From CAWBUW01 sp963792075 (GTDB taxonomy: Bacteria; Chloroflexota; Anaerolineae; Anaerolineales; UBA4823): a DNA stretch of 64,000 bases. The stretch lies in the NCBI GenBank assembly GCA_963792075.1, contig CAWBUW010000002.1, positions 124,001 to 188,000 on the forward strand, given 5' to 3'. Of the stretch, positions 17,912 through 25,134 are shown piece by piece. The notes under the pieces were generated by a model, which did no database searches, was not told where the DNA came from, and saw nothing but the letters and a program-made list of their open reading frames with translations. The position numbers and the translations under genes are program-made. Each line of letters starts with the position of its first letter. Position 1 is the first letter of the stretch.

Positions 17912-18311
17912 ACAGTGCCGGAAGCTGCTTTCTTCCCTTTCTGCTTACGTTGACGGCGACCTGGAAGATGTGATTTGCGCAGAAATCGATCGCCATATGG
18001 CCGGCTGCGAGAACTGCCGCATTGTGGTGGATACGCTGCGGAAAACGATTTATCTATACCAGGTGACGACTAAATCGACCAATGTACCGCTGGATGTGAA
18101 GGAGCGGTTATTCGACAGGTTAGAATTGGATGCGTTTTTACCGAAGCACGATTCTCCTGGGCCTGAGCAGCTCCCGCTGTCGTCCGGACAGGCCGAGCTG
18201 CGCCAGGGTGACATTTGCCCGAATTGCGGGCAGGGAACTCTGGCGTATGATGGTTTGTTGAATTTGAGCTGCCCTGCTTGTGGTTTCAATTTGGCAGGGT
18301 GCTTTACTTGA
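17895..18311 (+). CDS. Zinc-binding anti-sigma factor with extra C-terminal zinc ribbon
   Basis: A 138-residue soluble protein. The N-terminal ZAS-type domain has H34-x3-C38-x2-C41 (DRHMAGCENC) with Cys8 upstream, the signature of RsrA-like thiol-sensitive anti-sigma factors. The C-terminus adds a zinc ribbon (CPNCGQG and CPACGF) that is not typical of the family. No membrane helix follows, so sensing is cytoplasmic. ATG 17895 has GGAGAGG nine bases upstream and is preferred to 17868. It is cotranscribed with the sigma gene and lies 45 bases ahead of a thiol-redox gene, which suggests a redox stress circuit. Confidence 0.82.
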   Translation: MAHDHEQCRKLLSSLSAYVDGDLEDVICAEIDRHMAGCENCRIVVDTLRKTIYLYQVTTKSTNVPLDVKERLFDRLELDAFLPKHDSPGPEQLPLSSGQAELRQGDICPNCGQGTLAYDGLLNLSCPACGFNLAGCFT

Positions 18312-18356
18312 TAGGATTTCAATTCTGCCCAGGATGGGCAAAGAGAGGACAATTGG

Positions 18357-19025
18357 ATGGCAAGATTACTTGATGAGGCAGTCACTGCTCAGGTGAGCCA
18401 GATATTTGAGAAACAGCTCACACAGCCTGTAGAAGTGGCTTATTTTAGTGCTGAGGCGTGCGAGTATTGTGAGGAGACGCGCCAATTGTTGGAAGAGGTA
18501 ACGTCAATCTCTGACAAACTGAGCTTGAAGGTTTACGATATCAAACAGGACCAGGCCCTGGCCGATCAATACGGCGTGGATAAAACGCCCGGTTTTGTGC
18601 TCTTGGGCCGGGATGACGACCGGGTGGTGGATTACGGCGTCCGCTTCTATGGGATTCCCAGCGGCCACGAATTCGGCACCTTGATCCATACGCTGACCCT
18701 GGTCTCCGGGCGAGATTCAGGCCTGGATCCTAAAACTCGGCAGGCGCTGAAAGAGTTGAAAGACCCTGTCCACCTCCAAGTCTTCGTCACACCTACCTGA
18801 CCCTATTGCCCGCGAGCCGTGGTGCTCGCTTACCAGATGGCTATGGAAAGCTCTCTTGTAAAAGCAGAGGGGATAGATGCCATGGAATTCCCCGACCTCT
18901 CCGAACAGTTCAATGTCAGTGGTGTGCCCCAGACAACGATCAATCAAGGAGCGGGAACCGCAGTTGGCGCAGTGCCCCCCGAGCATTTGCTGGCCGAAAT
19001 CCAACAGGCGATTAAGGGCGCTTGA
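18357..19025 (+). CDS. PDO-type glutaredoxin-like protein disulfide oxidoreductase, candidate selenoprotein (in-frame TGA)
   Basis: Two thioredoxin folds in tandem, 222 residues if the in-frame TGA at 18798-18800 is read through. The first active site is C35-EY-C38 (ACEYCEE). The second reads FVTPT-(TGA)-PYCPRA, so codon 148 replaces the first Cys of a CPYC motif. The downstream frame stays open with the rest of the thioredoxin fold, including the cis-Pro loop (FNVSGVPQTTIN). The total length matches known PDO proteins. A hairpin follows the TGA at SECIS spacing. I infer selenocysteine; a Cys-to-stop mutation or base error is the alternative. The ribosome binding site GAGAGG is nine bases before the ATG. 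Confidence 0.8.
18798..18829 (+). promoter_or_regulatory. Candidate bacterial SECIS element following UGA codon 148
   Basis: After the TGA come 11 bases, then GCGAGC (18812-18817), loop CGTGGT (18818-18823) and GCTCGC (18824-18829): a perfect 6-bp stem with a GU near the 5' side of the apical loop. The loop G lies 18 bases past the UGA, the same spacing as in E. coli fdhF. The hairpin is inside the coding frame, as bacterial SECIS elements are. Confidence 0.6.
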
Positions 19026-19028
19026 TTC

Positions 19029-19604
19029 ATGCTGCAGCAAAACTCACTGGAAGAAAGTAAAAATCGGCTCATGGCGATGCTGTTCTTAGGGGCAGGCCTG
19101 GTCCTTGCCGGGGTAGCCACGGCTGCGCTGCTGATCGGATCCCGCGGGGAGGCGCAGGGCGATGCTGTTACGGTATCCCCGTCGGCCGTAGAATATCCCG
19201 CGCCCGAGCTGGCGCTGACAGGGTTGGATGGCGCAGACCACAGCCTGGAGGATTACCGCGGCCAGGTGGTGTTGGTCAATAATTGGGCGACCTGGTGCCC
19301 TCCCTGTAAAGCCGAAATGCCAACTTTGCAGAGCTACTTCGAGGCGCACCAGGCGGAGGGGTTTACCCTGATCGCCATCGAAGCCGGCGACCCGGAAGCA
19401 GACGTACGCCAGTTTGTTCAGGATTATGCGTTGACTTTTCCGGTTTGGCTGGACCAGGGAATGCGGGCGCTGGATGCGTTCCGGAATGATAACCTTCCCA
19501 GCTCTTATGTGATCGACCGTGACGGCGTCATCCGCCTGGCCTGGACAGGCGCCATCAGCGCAGAGATGCTTGAAAAATTCATTACACCGATGCTGGAGGA
19601 GTAG
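19029..19604 (+). CDS. TlpA/ResA-like membrane-anchored thioredoxin
   Basis: A 191-residue protein with a single N-terminal membrane anchor (about residues 16-37) and an extracytoplasmic TlpA-type thioredoxin fold with WCPPC active site (NNWATWCPPCKAEMP), the helix-strand insert typical of the family, and cis-Pro LPSSYVIDRDG. Such proteins reduce disulfides outside the membrane, for example for cytochrome c maturation. It starts three bases after the PDO gene and is followed by the OsmC reading frame three bases after its own stop, so the three are one transcription unit. Confidence 0.9.
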   Translation: MLQQNSLEESKNRLMAMLFLGAGLVLAGVATAALLIGSRGEAQGDAVTVSPSAVEYPAPELALTGLDGADHSLEDYRGQVVLVNNWATWCPPCKAEMPTLQSYFEAHQAEGFTLIAIEAGDPEADVRQFVQDYALTFPVWLDQGMRALDAFRNDNLPSSYVIDRDGVIRLAWTGAISAEMLEKFITPMLEE

Positions 19605-19607
19605 ATT

Positions 19608-20038
19608 ATGGAAGCAAAAGTAACCTGGCAGGGACGGATGACTTTTCATGGAACGGCCGACTCGGGCTTCGTTGTCCCGTTAGGGGCGGACCCTTCGGTG
19701 GGGGGGACAATGATGGCTCACGTCCAATGGAGCTGATTGCAATCGGCCTGGCGGGTTGTACAGCGATGGATGTAATCTCGATTTTGCAGAAGAAGCGCCA
19801 GGATGTGACCGCTTTCGAAACGCGGGTGCATGCGCGGCGAGCAGTCGAGCACCCCAAGGTGTTTACCAACATTCAAATCGAATATATCGTCGAAGGGCGC
19901 AAGATCGATCCGGCCGCCGTGGAGCGGGCGATTGAGCTCTCTGAAACGAAATATTGCCCGGCGCAGGCGATGCTGGCCAAAGCAGTGAAGATCGATCATA
20001 CCTATACCATCCGCGAGACCCCCAAGGCAGACGCGTAA
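19608..20038 (+). pseudogene. OsmC/Ohr-family protein, frameshifted at a G7 run
   Basis: The ATG at 19608 opens an OsmC-like N-terminus (MEAKVTWQGRMTFHGTADSG, then VPLGADPSVGG) that runs into a stop at 19734-19736. From 19727 another frame continues the family exactly (PMELIAIGLAGCTAMDVISI, with the peroxidatic Cys in AGCTAMD, and ETKYCPAQAMLA with the second Cys). Adding one G to the seven-G run just before ACAATGATGG rejoins the frames as GGDNDGSRPMEL. OsmC proteins reduce organic hydroperoxides. A homopolymer miscount in the assembly is the simplest cause; slip-strand phase variation or true decay are possible. Confidence 0.8.
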
Positions 20039-20055
20039 CCCCATCTTTCTTAAAT

Positions 20056-20094
20056 GGGTGCGTGTCAGATTGGGGACCAATCTGACACGCACCC
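20056..20094. repeat. 18-bp perfect palindrome upstream of rho promoter
   Basis: Arms 20056-20073 and 20077-20094 are exact reverse complements with loop GGA. The core TGTCAGATTGG / CCAATCTGACA is close to the palindrome at 60436-60470 (TGTCAGTTTGG / CCAAACTGACA). There is no T-run after either arm. It could stop the OsmC transcript, but it lies just 16 bases before the rho -35 box. Confidence 0.85.
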
Positions 20095-20110
20095 CAGATT
20101 CCGAATCGGC

Positions 20111-20139
20111 TTGCATTGAACGTATACCCATGCTATAAT
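20111..20139 (+). promoter_or_regulatory. Sigma-70 promoter of rho with long leader
   Basis: TTGCAT (20111-20116), 17-base spacer, TATAAT (20134-20139): the best promoter match in the window. It gives a leader of about 140 bases before the rho ATG. The leader holds a pyrimidine-rich stretch (20149-20172) and a weak hairpin (AACTGA 20196-20201 with TCAGGTT 20206-20212) followed by T7 at 20220-20226. This could allow Rho autoregulation by attenuation, as known in E. coli, but that is inference. Confidence 0.7.
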
Positions 20140-20285
20140 TTTCCTAGTTGTCCCCCTCTTCCTCACCTCCCCTTGTGATAACAATCTTTGCCGGTAACTG
20201 AAGCCTCAGGTTGTGGTTGTTTTTTTATAGATTCTATTCGATAAGCCATATTTTTTCACCTTAGACAAATCAACACAGAGAGACT

Positions 20286-21560
20286 ATGAAAGTTCTAGAA
20301 CTTGAAACTGTACCATTGGCCACGTTGCGTCAGATGGCCAGAGAATTGAATATAGAAGCCGCCAACCGGCTCAAACGGGAAGACCTGATCCTGCGCATCC
20401 AACAAGTAGAAGGCGAGCGCGAAGGGATCGAGCTGCGCGGGGGTGTGCTGGAGATCATGAGTGATGGCATTGGTTTCTTGCGCTCGGGCCATTATCAGCC
20501 GGGTCAATATGATATCTATGTCTCACAGTCGCAGATCCGGCGATACAGCCTGCGCAACGGTGACCTTGTGATCGGCCAGGTTCGCCCACCCCGGGAATCG
20601 GAGAAGCATTATGGCCTGTTAAAGGTGGAAACCGTTAACGGCCAGGATCCGGATGAATCCCGCAATCGCCCAACCTTTGAGTCGATGACGCCCATTTTTC
20701 CGGACACGCGTTTTGACCTCGAAACAGACCGGCATACACTTTCCACGCGTTTGATCAACCTGGTTACGCCCATAGGGCGCGGCCAGCGTGGGTTGATCGT
20801 CTCACCGCCCAAAGCAGGGAAGACCACCATCCTGAAGCAGCTCGCCAATGCGATCTCAACCAAATATCCGGATGTACACCTGATGGTAGCGCTGATCGGT
20901 GAACGCCCGGAAGAGGTGACCGATATGGATCGCTCGGTAGATGCCGAAGTGATTGCCTCAACCTTCGACGAGCCGGTTACCTCGCATGTGCGCGTGGCAG
21001 AGATGGCCTTGGAACGCGCCAAGCGTTTGGTCGAAAACGGACGGCATGTGGTAATATTGATGGATTCCATCACCCGTCTGGCGCGTGCTTATAACTTGGT
21101 CGTGACACCTTCGGGTCGCACGCTTTCAGGCGGCATTGATCCGTCCGCGTTGTATCCGCCCAAGCGCTTTTTTGGCGCAGCGCGTAATATCGAGGAAGGT
21201 GGCTCGCTGACCATCATCGCCACCTGCTTGATCGATACCGGCTCACGCATGGATGACGTGGTGTATGAAGAGTTTAAAGGGACCGGGAATATGGAATTGC
21301 ACCTGTCCCGCCGGCTGCAAGAAAGGCGCGTTTTCCCGGCCATTGACATTGAACGCTCCTCGACCCGTCGAGAAGAGCTGTTGTTGGGTCCGGATATCAC
21401 CCCGCGCGTTTGGCTGATGCGCCGGATGTATGATCAGATGATTGCGCAGCCTCCTTATGGCGCTGGCCTGGATCCTTCTACAGCCGCCGAGGCCATCCTG
21501 CAGCGTCTGTCACGCACAGAAAATAATATCGAATTTCTGGAAAGGTTGAACGAGGACTAG
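20286..21560 (+). CDS. rho: Transcription termination factor Rho
   Basis: A 424-residue Rho: N-terminal Rho-N helices (LATLRQMARELNIEAANRLK), RNA-binding cold-shock-like domain (GVLEIMSDGIGFLRS, YDIYVSQSQIRRY) and the RecA-like ATPase with Walker A SPPKAGKTT, Walker B VVILMDSITRLARAYN, the Q-loop region and R-loop. All motor motifs are intact and no large insertion is present. Rho is a hexameric helicase that ends transcription of untranslated RNA. The M23 gene follows two bases after its stop, so they are co-transcribed. Confidence 0.97.
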   Translation: MKVLELETVPLATLRQMARELNIEAANRLKREDLILRIQQVEGEREGIELRGGVLEIMSDGIGFLRSGHYQPGQYDIYVSQSQIRRYSLRNGDLVIGQVRPPRESEKHYGLLKVETVNGQDPDESRNRPTFESMTPIFPDTRFDLETDRHTLSTRLINLVTPIGRGQRGLIVSPPKAGKTTILKQLANAISTKYPDVHLMVALIGERPEEVTDMDRSVDAEVIASTFDEPVTSHVRVAEMALERAKRLVENGRHVVILMDSITRLARAYNLVVTPSGRTLSGGIDPSALYPPKRFFGAARNIEEGGSLTIIATCLIDTGSRMDDVVYEEFKGTGNMELHLSRRLQERRVFPAIDIERSSTRREELLLGPDITPRVWLMRRMYDQMIAQPPYGAGLDPSTAAEAILQRLSRTENNIEFLERLNED

Positions 21561-21561
21561 A

Positions 21562-22806
21562 ATGGTGAACGAAGATCCTGAGCAGGTCACTCATGTAGAT
21601 GACCCGCACCAGGAAGGATCTGCGCTCCCAAATGCTTCCCCGGCCGGTGAAACCCCTCAGGGTGGAACGCAGCCGGGTTTGCTTGACCGGCCCGGCGAAG
21701 AAAAACTGGCTGCACAGATAGACCCTGCCGAACACGATCGTTCGGCTGTTATCCTGGCAGATCGGCTGGTTGTGATTGGGACGTGGTTGATTGCCTTTAG
21801 CCTGGTGATTTTATTGGTACATGTGGGCTGGCGCACGCGCGTGGTGCCTGAAGTTGAAAGCCAACCTGGGCTGGCGCCTGTGGCAACACTTGGTGCTCCC
21901 GTAATGGGAGGAGAAGTCGTGGTACCGGCATTTTCGGCTTCCGCCTCCATGCAAGCTGTGCGCCGCCTGGCGCTGCTGCATACCATTGTGCCCAGCCGCC
22001 CTCGCCAGGACGTGGTCAAATACACGGTTGTAACGGGCGATTCGGTTTTTGGGATTGCAAAAGACTACAATGTCGAACCCGAATCGGTGCTGTGGGCAAA
22101 CTATGATTTATTGAACGACAGCCCGGAAACGCTCAGCCCTGGGATGGAGCTCAACATTCCCCCCGTAGATGGTGTGTACTATAAATGGAAAGAGGGCGAT
22201 ACGATCGAGGCGGTCGCGGCCCAGTTCAAGACCACACCGGAGGAAATCATCAATTGGCCGGGGAATAAGCTTGACCTGGCTGTCCCGAAGATTGCAGCGG
22301 ACCAGTGGGTGATGCTGCCCAAGGGCCAGCGGGAATTCCGCTCCTGGGTTGTGCCCCAGATCGCCCGCGGCGCGGCGGGAGTATCTAAATCCGTTTATGG
22401 TCCGGGCGCTTGCGAGGGAAGCTATGAAGGGGCCTATGGAACCGGTGGTTTCATCTGGCCGACCGGGAGTCACGTGCTTTCGGGGAACGATTTCTGGTCC
22501 GGGCATTTGGGGATTGACATCGCCGCCGGGCTGGGGGATCCTGTGGTGTCCTCGGACAGCGGTGTGGTGGTCTTTGCCGGGTGGTCCACGGGCGGTTATG
22601 GCAATATGATTATGGTTGATCACGGGAATGGCTACCAGACATTATATGCTCACTTGAGCTCTTATGCTGTCTCCTGCGGTCAAAGCGTTTACCAGGGTTC
22701 GTACATTGGCGGCACAGGCAGCACAGGCAATTCCACGGGCACCCACCTTCACTTTGAGATTCGCCTGTCCGGGGCTTTCGTCAATCCCTGGCAGGTATTA
22801 CCTTAA
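21562..22806 (+). CDS. Membrane-anchored double-LysM M23 endopeptidase
   Basis: A 414-residue protein with an acidic cytoplasmic N-terminus of about 70 residues, one membrane helix (VVIGTWLIAFSLVILLVHVG), two LysM-like repeats (YTVVTGDSVFGIAKDYNVEP and YYKWKEGDTIEAVAAQFKTT) and a complete M23 domain: HLGIDIAAGLGDPV carries the His-x3-Asp zinc motif, LYAHLSSY and GTHLHFEIRLSG the catalytic and zinc histidines. It is a typical peptidoglycan endopeptidase, unlike the more divergent lipoprotein paralogues at 6614-12924. It follows rho by two bases. Confidence 0.92.
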   Translation: MVNEDPEQVTHVDDPHQEGSALPNASPAGETPQGGTQPGLLDRPGEEKLAAQIDPAEHDRSAVILADRLVVIGTWLIAFSLVILLVHVGWRTRVVPEVESQPGLAPVATLGAPVMGGEVVVPAFSASASMQAVRRLALLHTIVPSRPRQDVVKYTVVTGDSVFGIAKDYNVEPESVLWANYDLLNDSPETLSPGMELNIPPVDGVYYKWKEGDTIEAVAAQFKTTPEEIINWPGNKLDLAVPKIAADQWVMLPKGQREFRSWVVPQIARGAAGVSKSVYGPGACEGSYEGAYGTGGFIWPTGSHVLSGNDFWSGHLGIDIAAGLGDPVVSSDSGVVVFAGWSTGGYGNMIMVDHGNGYQTLYAHLSSYAVSCGQSVYQGSYIGGTGSTGNSTGTHLHFEIRLSGAFVNPWQVLP

Positions 22807-22807
22807 A

Positions 22808-22858
22808 TTATTTGTGAGTATGTGTGGCGGTGTAGCCGCCACACATACTCACAAATAA
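22808..22858. repeat. 23-bp palindrome, GTGTGGCGG core family
   Basis: Arms 22808-22830 and 22836-22858 are perfect reverse complements around TGTAG. The core ATGTGTGGCGG-N-GCCGCCACACAT is shared with 39104-39156 and, with one change, 31661-31705. The flank TAAAATTCAA also matches the right flank at 39154 onward. It starts two bases after the stop of the M23 gene and could act as its terminator or as an RNA end stabiliser. Confidence 0.85.
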
Positions 22859-22886
22859 AATTCAATTCACTGATTGGGAGGCAGCA

Positions 22887-23087
22887 ATGGCAAAAGATAA
22901 AGGGGCACCACCAGAACCACAAACGGATGTGATCGCTGAAACAGACAATTACCTGGCCTGGCGGGCAGAAGAGCCGGACGGGGAAACTACGTACCACTTG
23001 GAGCTGAACAATGTGACGCTCCATTTCTTCGAAGAGGAGTGGAAAGAATTCCTGGCGCTGTCCCACCTGTTAGAAAAAGCCCATTAA
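22887..23087 (+). CDS. Small conserved-looking protein of unknown function
   Basis: A 66-residue acidic protein (MAKDKGAPPEPQTDVIAETD start, hydrophilic throughout) with a good GGGAGG ribosome binding site at 22877 and compact beta-then-helix pattern: YHLELNNVTLHFFEEEWKEF. No signal peptide or metal motif is visible. I do not recognise a family. Its stop overlaps the stop of the convergent transglycosylase gene by four bases. Confidence 0.6.
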   Translation: MAKDKGAPPEPQTDVIAETDNYLAWRAEEPDGETTYHLELNNVTLHFFEEEWKEFLALSHLLEKAH

Positions 23088-24712
23088 GGGGTTACTTTTT
23101 CGACGTAGGGAACGACGCCCTGGCAGGCCGGGGTAAAGTTCTTGGCCACGTTTTCCCAGTCCAATGTCTGGCGGTTATTCCAGGTGGTGTAGATCGCATA
23201 GGATAAGCAGCCGGCCCCTACGTGGTAATTGGCGGCTGTAAAACGCCACAGGCTTTCGTAGTCTGTGGCTGCCGCGGGGGCCTGGTTGGTGGCGTTATAC
23301 ACGATCCGGCTGACCTGGGCGCAGTTAGCGATCAGAGTCTGGGCAAACAAATTGATGCTGAATTGGGCATTTTCGAGATCGATGCCGGCTGCGCAATCTG
23401 AGCAGTCGGCATTTGCTTTCACCGCCAGGGCCCCGCGCACCAGAGCCTGGTCGGCCGGATCCAGGTACACGTATCCCTGGTTGCAGTGGTCCGCGCTCAA
23501 TACGAGGGGACAGAACTGGTTGAAGAAGGACGGGTTCCACAGCAGCAGCGCCTCAGCGCCGTTCTCGGTCATTTGCCCCAGGCCGAATTCCTTGGGGTCT
23601 TTGAACACACCCGGCCAAAACTGGCTCTCCTGCGCAAACAGGTTTTTCATGAACTGGCCGGGGACATTCGTTTCGCCGGCAACTTGCAGGATTTGCTGGT
23701 CGAACTGGTTCTGCCACTGCTCGACCAGCGGGCGGGCTTTCTCCAGGCCGCAGGTGTCGGCGTAACCGTTGGCCAGCAGACCGCCGCCGGCGCAGGTGGA
23801 CACGTCCACCATGTCGTTCGCAATCAGGCGCCCGGCCAGGTACTGGTAGGGTGTATCGGAAGAGATCAGGGCCGGGAATTCGGGCGTCAGCAGCCAGTTA
23901 GGTAATTCGCCCAGCGGTGGAAATACCCCCCAAATTTGAGCGCAAGTAGATTGGTAGCCGCCGCGCCATTGGCTGCTGATGACGTCTACGAACCAGCCGC
24001 CGCCGCTTGGCGAAGTGGAAACGCCGTTATCCACCACGCGCACCTGGGCACTGAAATGCTCAGAAAAATCGCCAAAACTGGAGTCGGCCCAGAATTCGAG
24101 GCTCGTCCCGGTCATCGTGGTGGAAGGAAGCGGGATCTTACAGGTGCTGCCCTCACAGTGGTAGGTAGTCTTACCATCGATCGTGGCATGGATGGCCGTG
24201 ATCTTTTCATTGGGGAGCGGCTCTTCACCGCTGAGCAGTAAGGATGGCAGATCTGCGCAGTGGCGTTCCGAAGTCAACTGCTGGCAGTCTTCCAGTGTAA
24301 GCCAGACCTTGGCCTGGGGCAGGTCCACCTCGATAGTCTTTTCGGCCGCCTTGCTGTCTATCTGGAAAAGGTAGACCCCTGAGCAATTTTCAGTGTCGCT
24401 GCTGTCTTTGGCTACGGCCTGGCAGGTTGTCGTGGAGGCCCACAGGTTATAGATCGTTTTCCCGCATTGAGCGTAAATTTCATCCCCATCCGGCAAGCCT
24501 TCGTGGTCCGTTTTCACGCTGCACAGGACGGCATTATCGCTCCAACGGATGATCCACCATTGGGTTTGGGTATAAGAGACGACAATCGTTGTTTTTCTTT
24601 GCGGAGTGTCAGCGGGGGGGGGATCAGCAGCCAGGGCAAAACGCCCGCCAGGCGTGGCGAGGAGGATGACCAGTAATATACAAATCCTCACCAGTGAGCT
24701 GATCCTTTTCAT
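23084..24712 (-). CDS. Secreted protein with C-terminal lytic transglycosylase-like domain
   Basis: A 542-residue exported protein: signal peptide (SLVRICILLVILLATPGG, cleavage near ALA-AD), a Cys-rich beta-strand region of unknown fold (residues about 40-250), and a helical C-terminal domain with FMKNLFAQESQFWPG (Glu in the transglycosylase ES motif) and EFGLGQMTENGAEALL (the GLGQ/GLMQ motif). I infer a goose-type/SLT peptidoglycan lytic transglycosylase. At least a dozen cysteines suggest disulfides outside the cell. Its promoter lies in the palindrome-rich divergent region. Confidence 0.72.
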   Translation of the reverse strand: MKRISSLVRICILLVILLATPGGRFALAADPPPADTPQRKTTIVVSYTQTQWWIIRWSDNAVLCSVKTDHEGLPDGDEIYAQCGKTIYNLWASTTTCQAVAKDSSDTENCSGVYLFQIDSKAAEKTIEVDLPQAKVWLTLEDCQQLTSERHCADLPSLLLSGEEPLPNEKITAIHATIDGKTTYHCEGSTCKIPLPSTTMTGTSLEFWADSSFGDFSEHFSAQVRVVDNGVSTSPSGGGWFVDVISSQWRGGYQSTCAQIWGVFPPLGELPNWLLTPEFPALISSDTPYQYLAGRLIANDMVDVSTCAGGGLLANGYADTCGLEKARPLVEQWQNQFDQQILQVAGETNVPGQFMKNLFAQESQFWPGVFKDPKEFGLGQMTENGAEALLLWNPSFFNQFCPLVLSADHCNQGYVYLDPADQALVRGALAVKANADCSDCAAGIDLENAQFSINLFAQTLIANCAQVSRIVYNATNQAPAAATDYESLWRFTAANYHVGAGCLSYAIYTTWNNRQTLDWENVAKNFTPACQGVVPYVEKVTP

Positions 24713-24788
24713 TGTGGACTAACCATATCATGGTTGGTTTTGCTTGTCAACATCCACAACGATGCCCACGCTTTGCCTGAAGTCGGGG

Positions 24789-24833
24789 CCTGGGGTAGAT
24801 GCGGGCGGTTTTTTCGCCCGCATCTACCCCAGG
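24789..24833. repeat. 19-bp perfect palindrome in divergent region
   Basis: Arms 24789-24807 and 24815-24833 are exact complements (CCTGGGGTAGATGCGGGCG arm) around a GTTTTTT loop. The 422-base space 24713-25134 contains this palindrome, a second one, a G-quadruplex motif, a small hairpin and a promoter, but no gene that I can support. Confidence 0.85.
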
Positions 24834-24854
24834 GTTTTCACAAGAAAGGGGTTT

Positions 24855-24893
24855 GGGGTGGTTCCGTGTGGCTTTGCCGCACGGAACCACCCC
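24855..24893. repeat. 18-bp palindrome with TTT loop, G4-associated type
   Basis: Arms 24855-24872 and 24876-24893 pair with one T-G wobble; centre GGC-TTT-GCC. Preceded by GGGGTTT, as in the 6428 and 60373 palindromes, and followed by a pyrimidine run and C-rich/G-rich module as at 6481-6523. Confidence 0.85.
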
Positions 24894-24917
24894 ATAATCT
24901 TTTCTTCCCCCGCCAGC

Positions 24918-24939
24918 GGGGCGGGGACAGGGGGTGGGG
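24918..24939 (+). other. Four-tract G-quadruplex motif
   Basis: GGGG (24918-24921), C, GGGG (24923-24926), ACA, GGGGG (24930-24934), T, GGGG (24936-24939). The preceding CCCCCGCC (24907-24914) can pair with the first G tracts. The order palindrome, pyrimidine spacer, C-run, G4 matches 6428-6523. Confidence 0.7.
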
Positions 24940-24945
24940 CGCCTA

Positions 24946-24970
24946 GGGCTTTCAGACTTTGTGAAAGCCC
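24946..24970. repeat. Short hairpin upstream of the propeller-lipoprotein promoter
   Basis: GGGCTTTCA (24946-24954) and TGAAAGCCC (24962-24970) form a 9-bp perfect stem around GACTTTG, 22 bases ahead of the -35 box. It may be an operator, but no regulator can be named. Confidence 0.5.
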
Positions 24971-24991
24971 CGCATATACCCCAGAATCCTC

Positions 24992-25020
24992 TTGTATTTT
25001 CGACTGATTGGACGTATTAT
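24992..25020 (+). promoter_or_regulatory. Sigma-70-type promoter of the propeller lipoprotein
   Basis: TTGTAT (24992-24997), 17-base spacer, TATTAT (25015-25020). The start codon is at 25135, which leaves a leader of about 107 bases. Confidence 0.55.
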
Positions 25021-25134
25021 ATTCATACCATATGGGGGTATCTACCCAGGAAACTCCAGCATTTCCACACCCGATAGAAAACGGAACGGCAGAGCCGGTT
25101 CCATCATTATCCTGGCAAGGTAAGGGAGAGCCTC

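Noticed and set aside
19608..19740. OsmC break as a second selenocysteine codon
   Set aside because: The stop TGA is out of the frame of the downstream OsmC sequence and not at a Cys position; a G-tract frameshift explains it.
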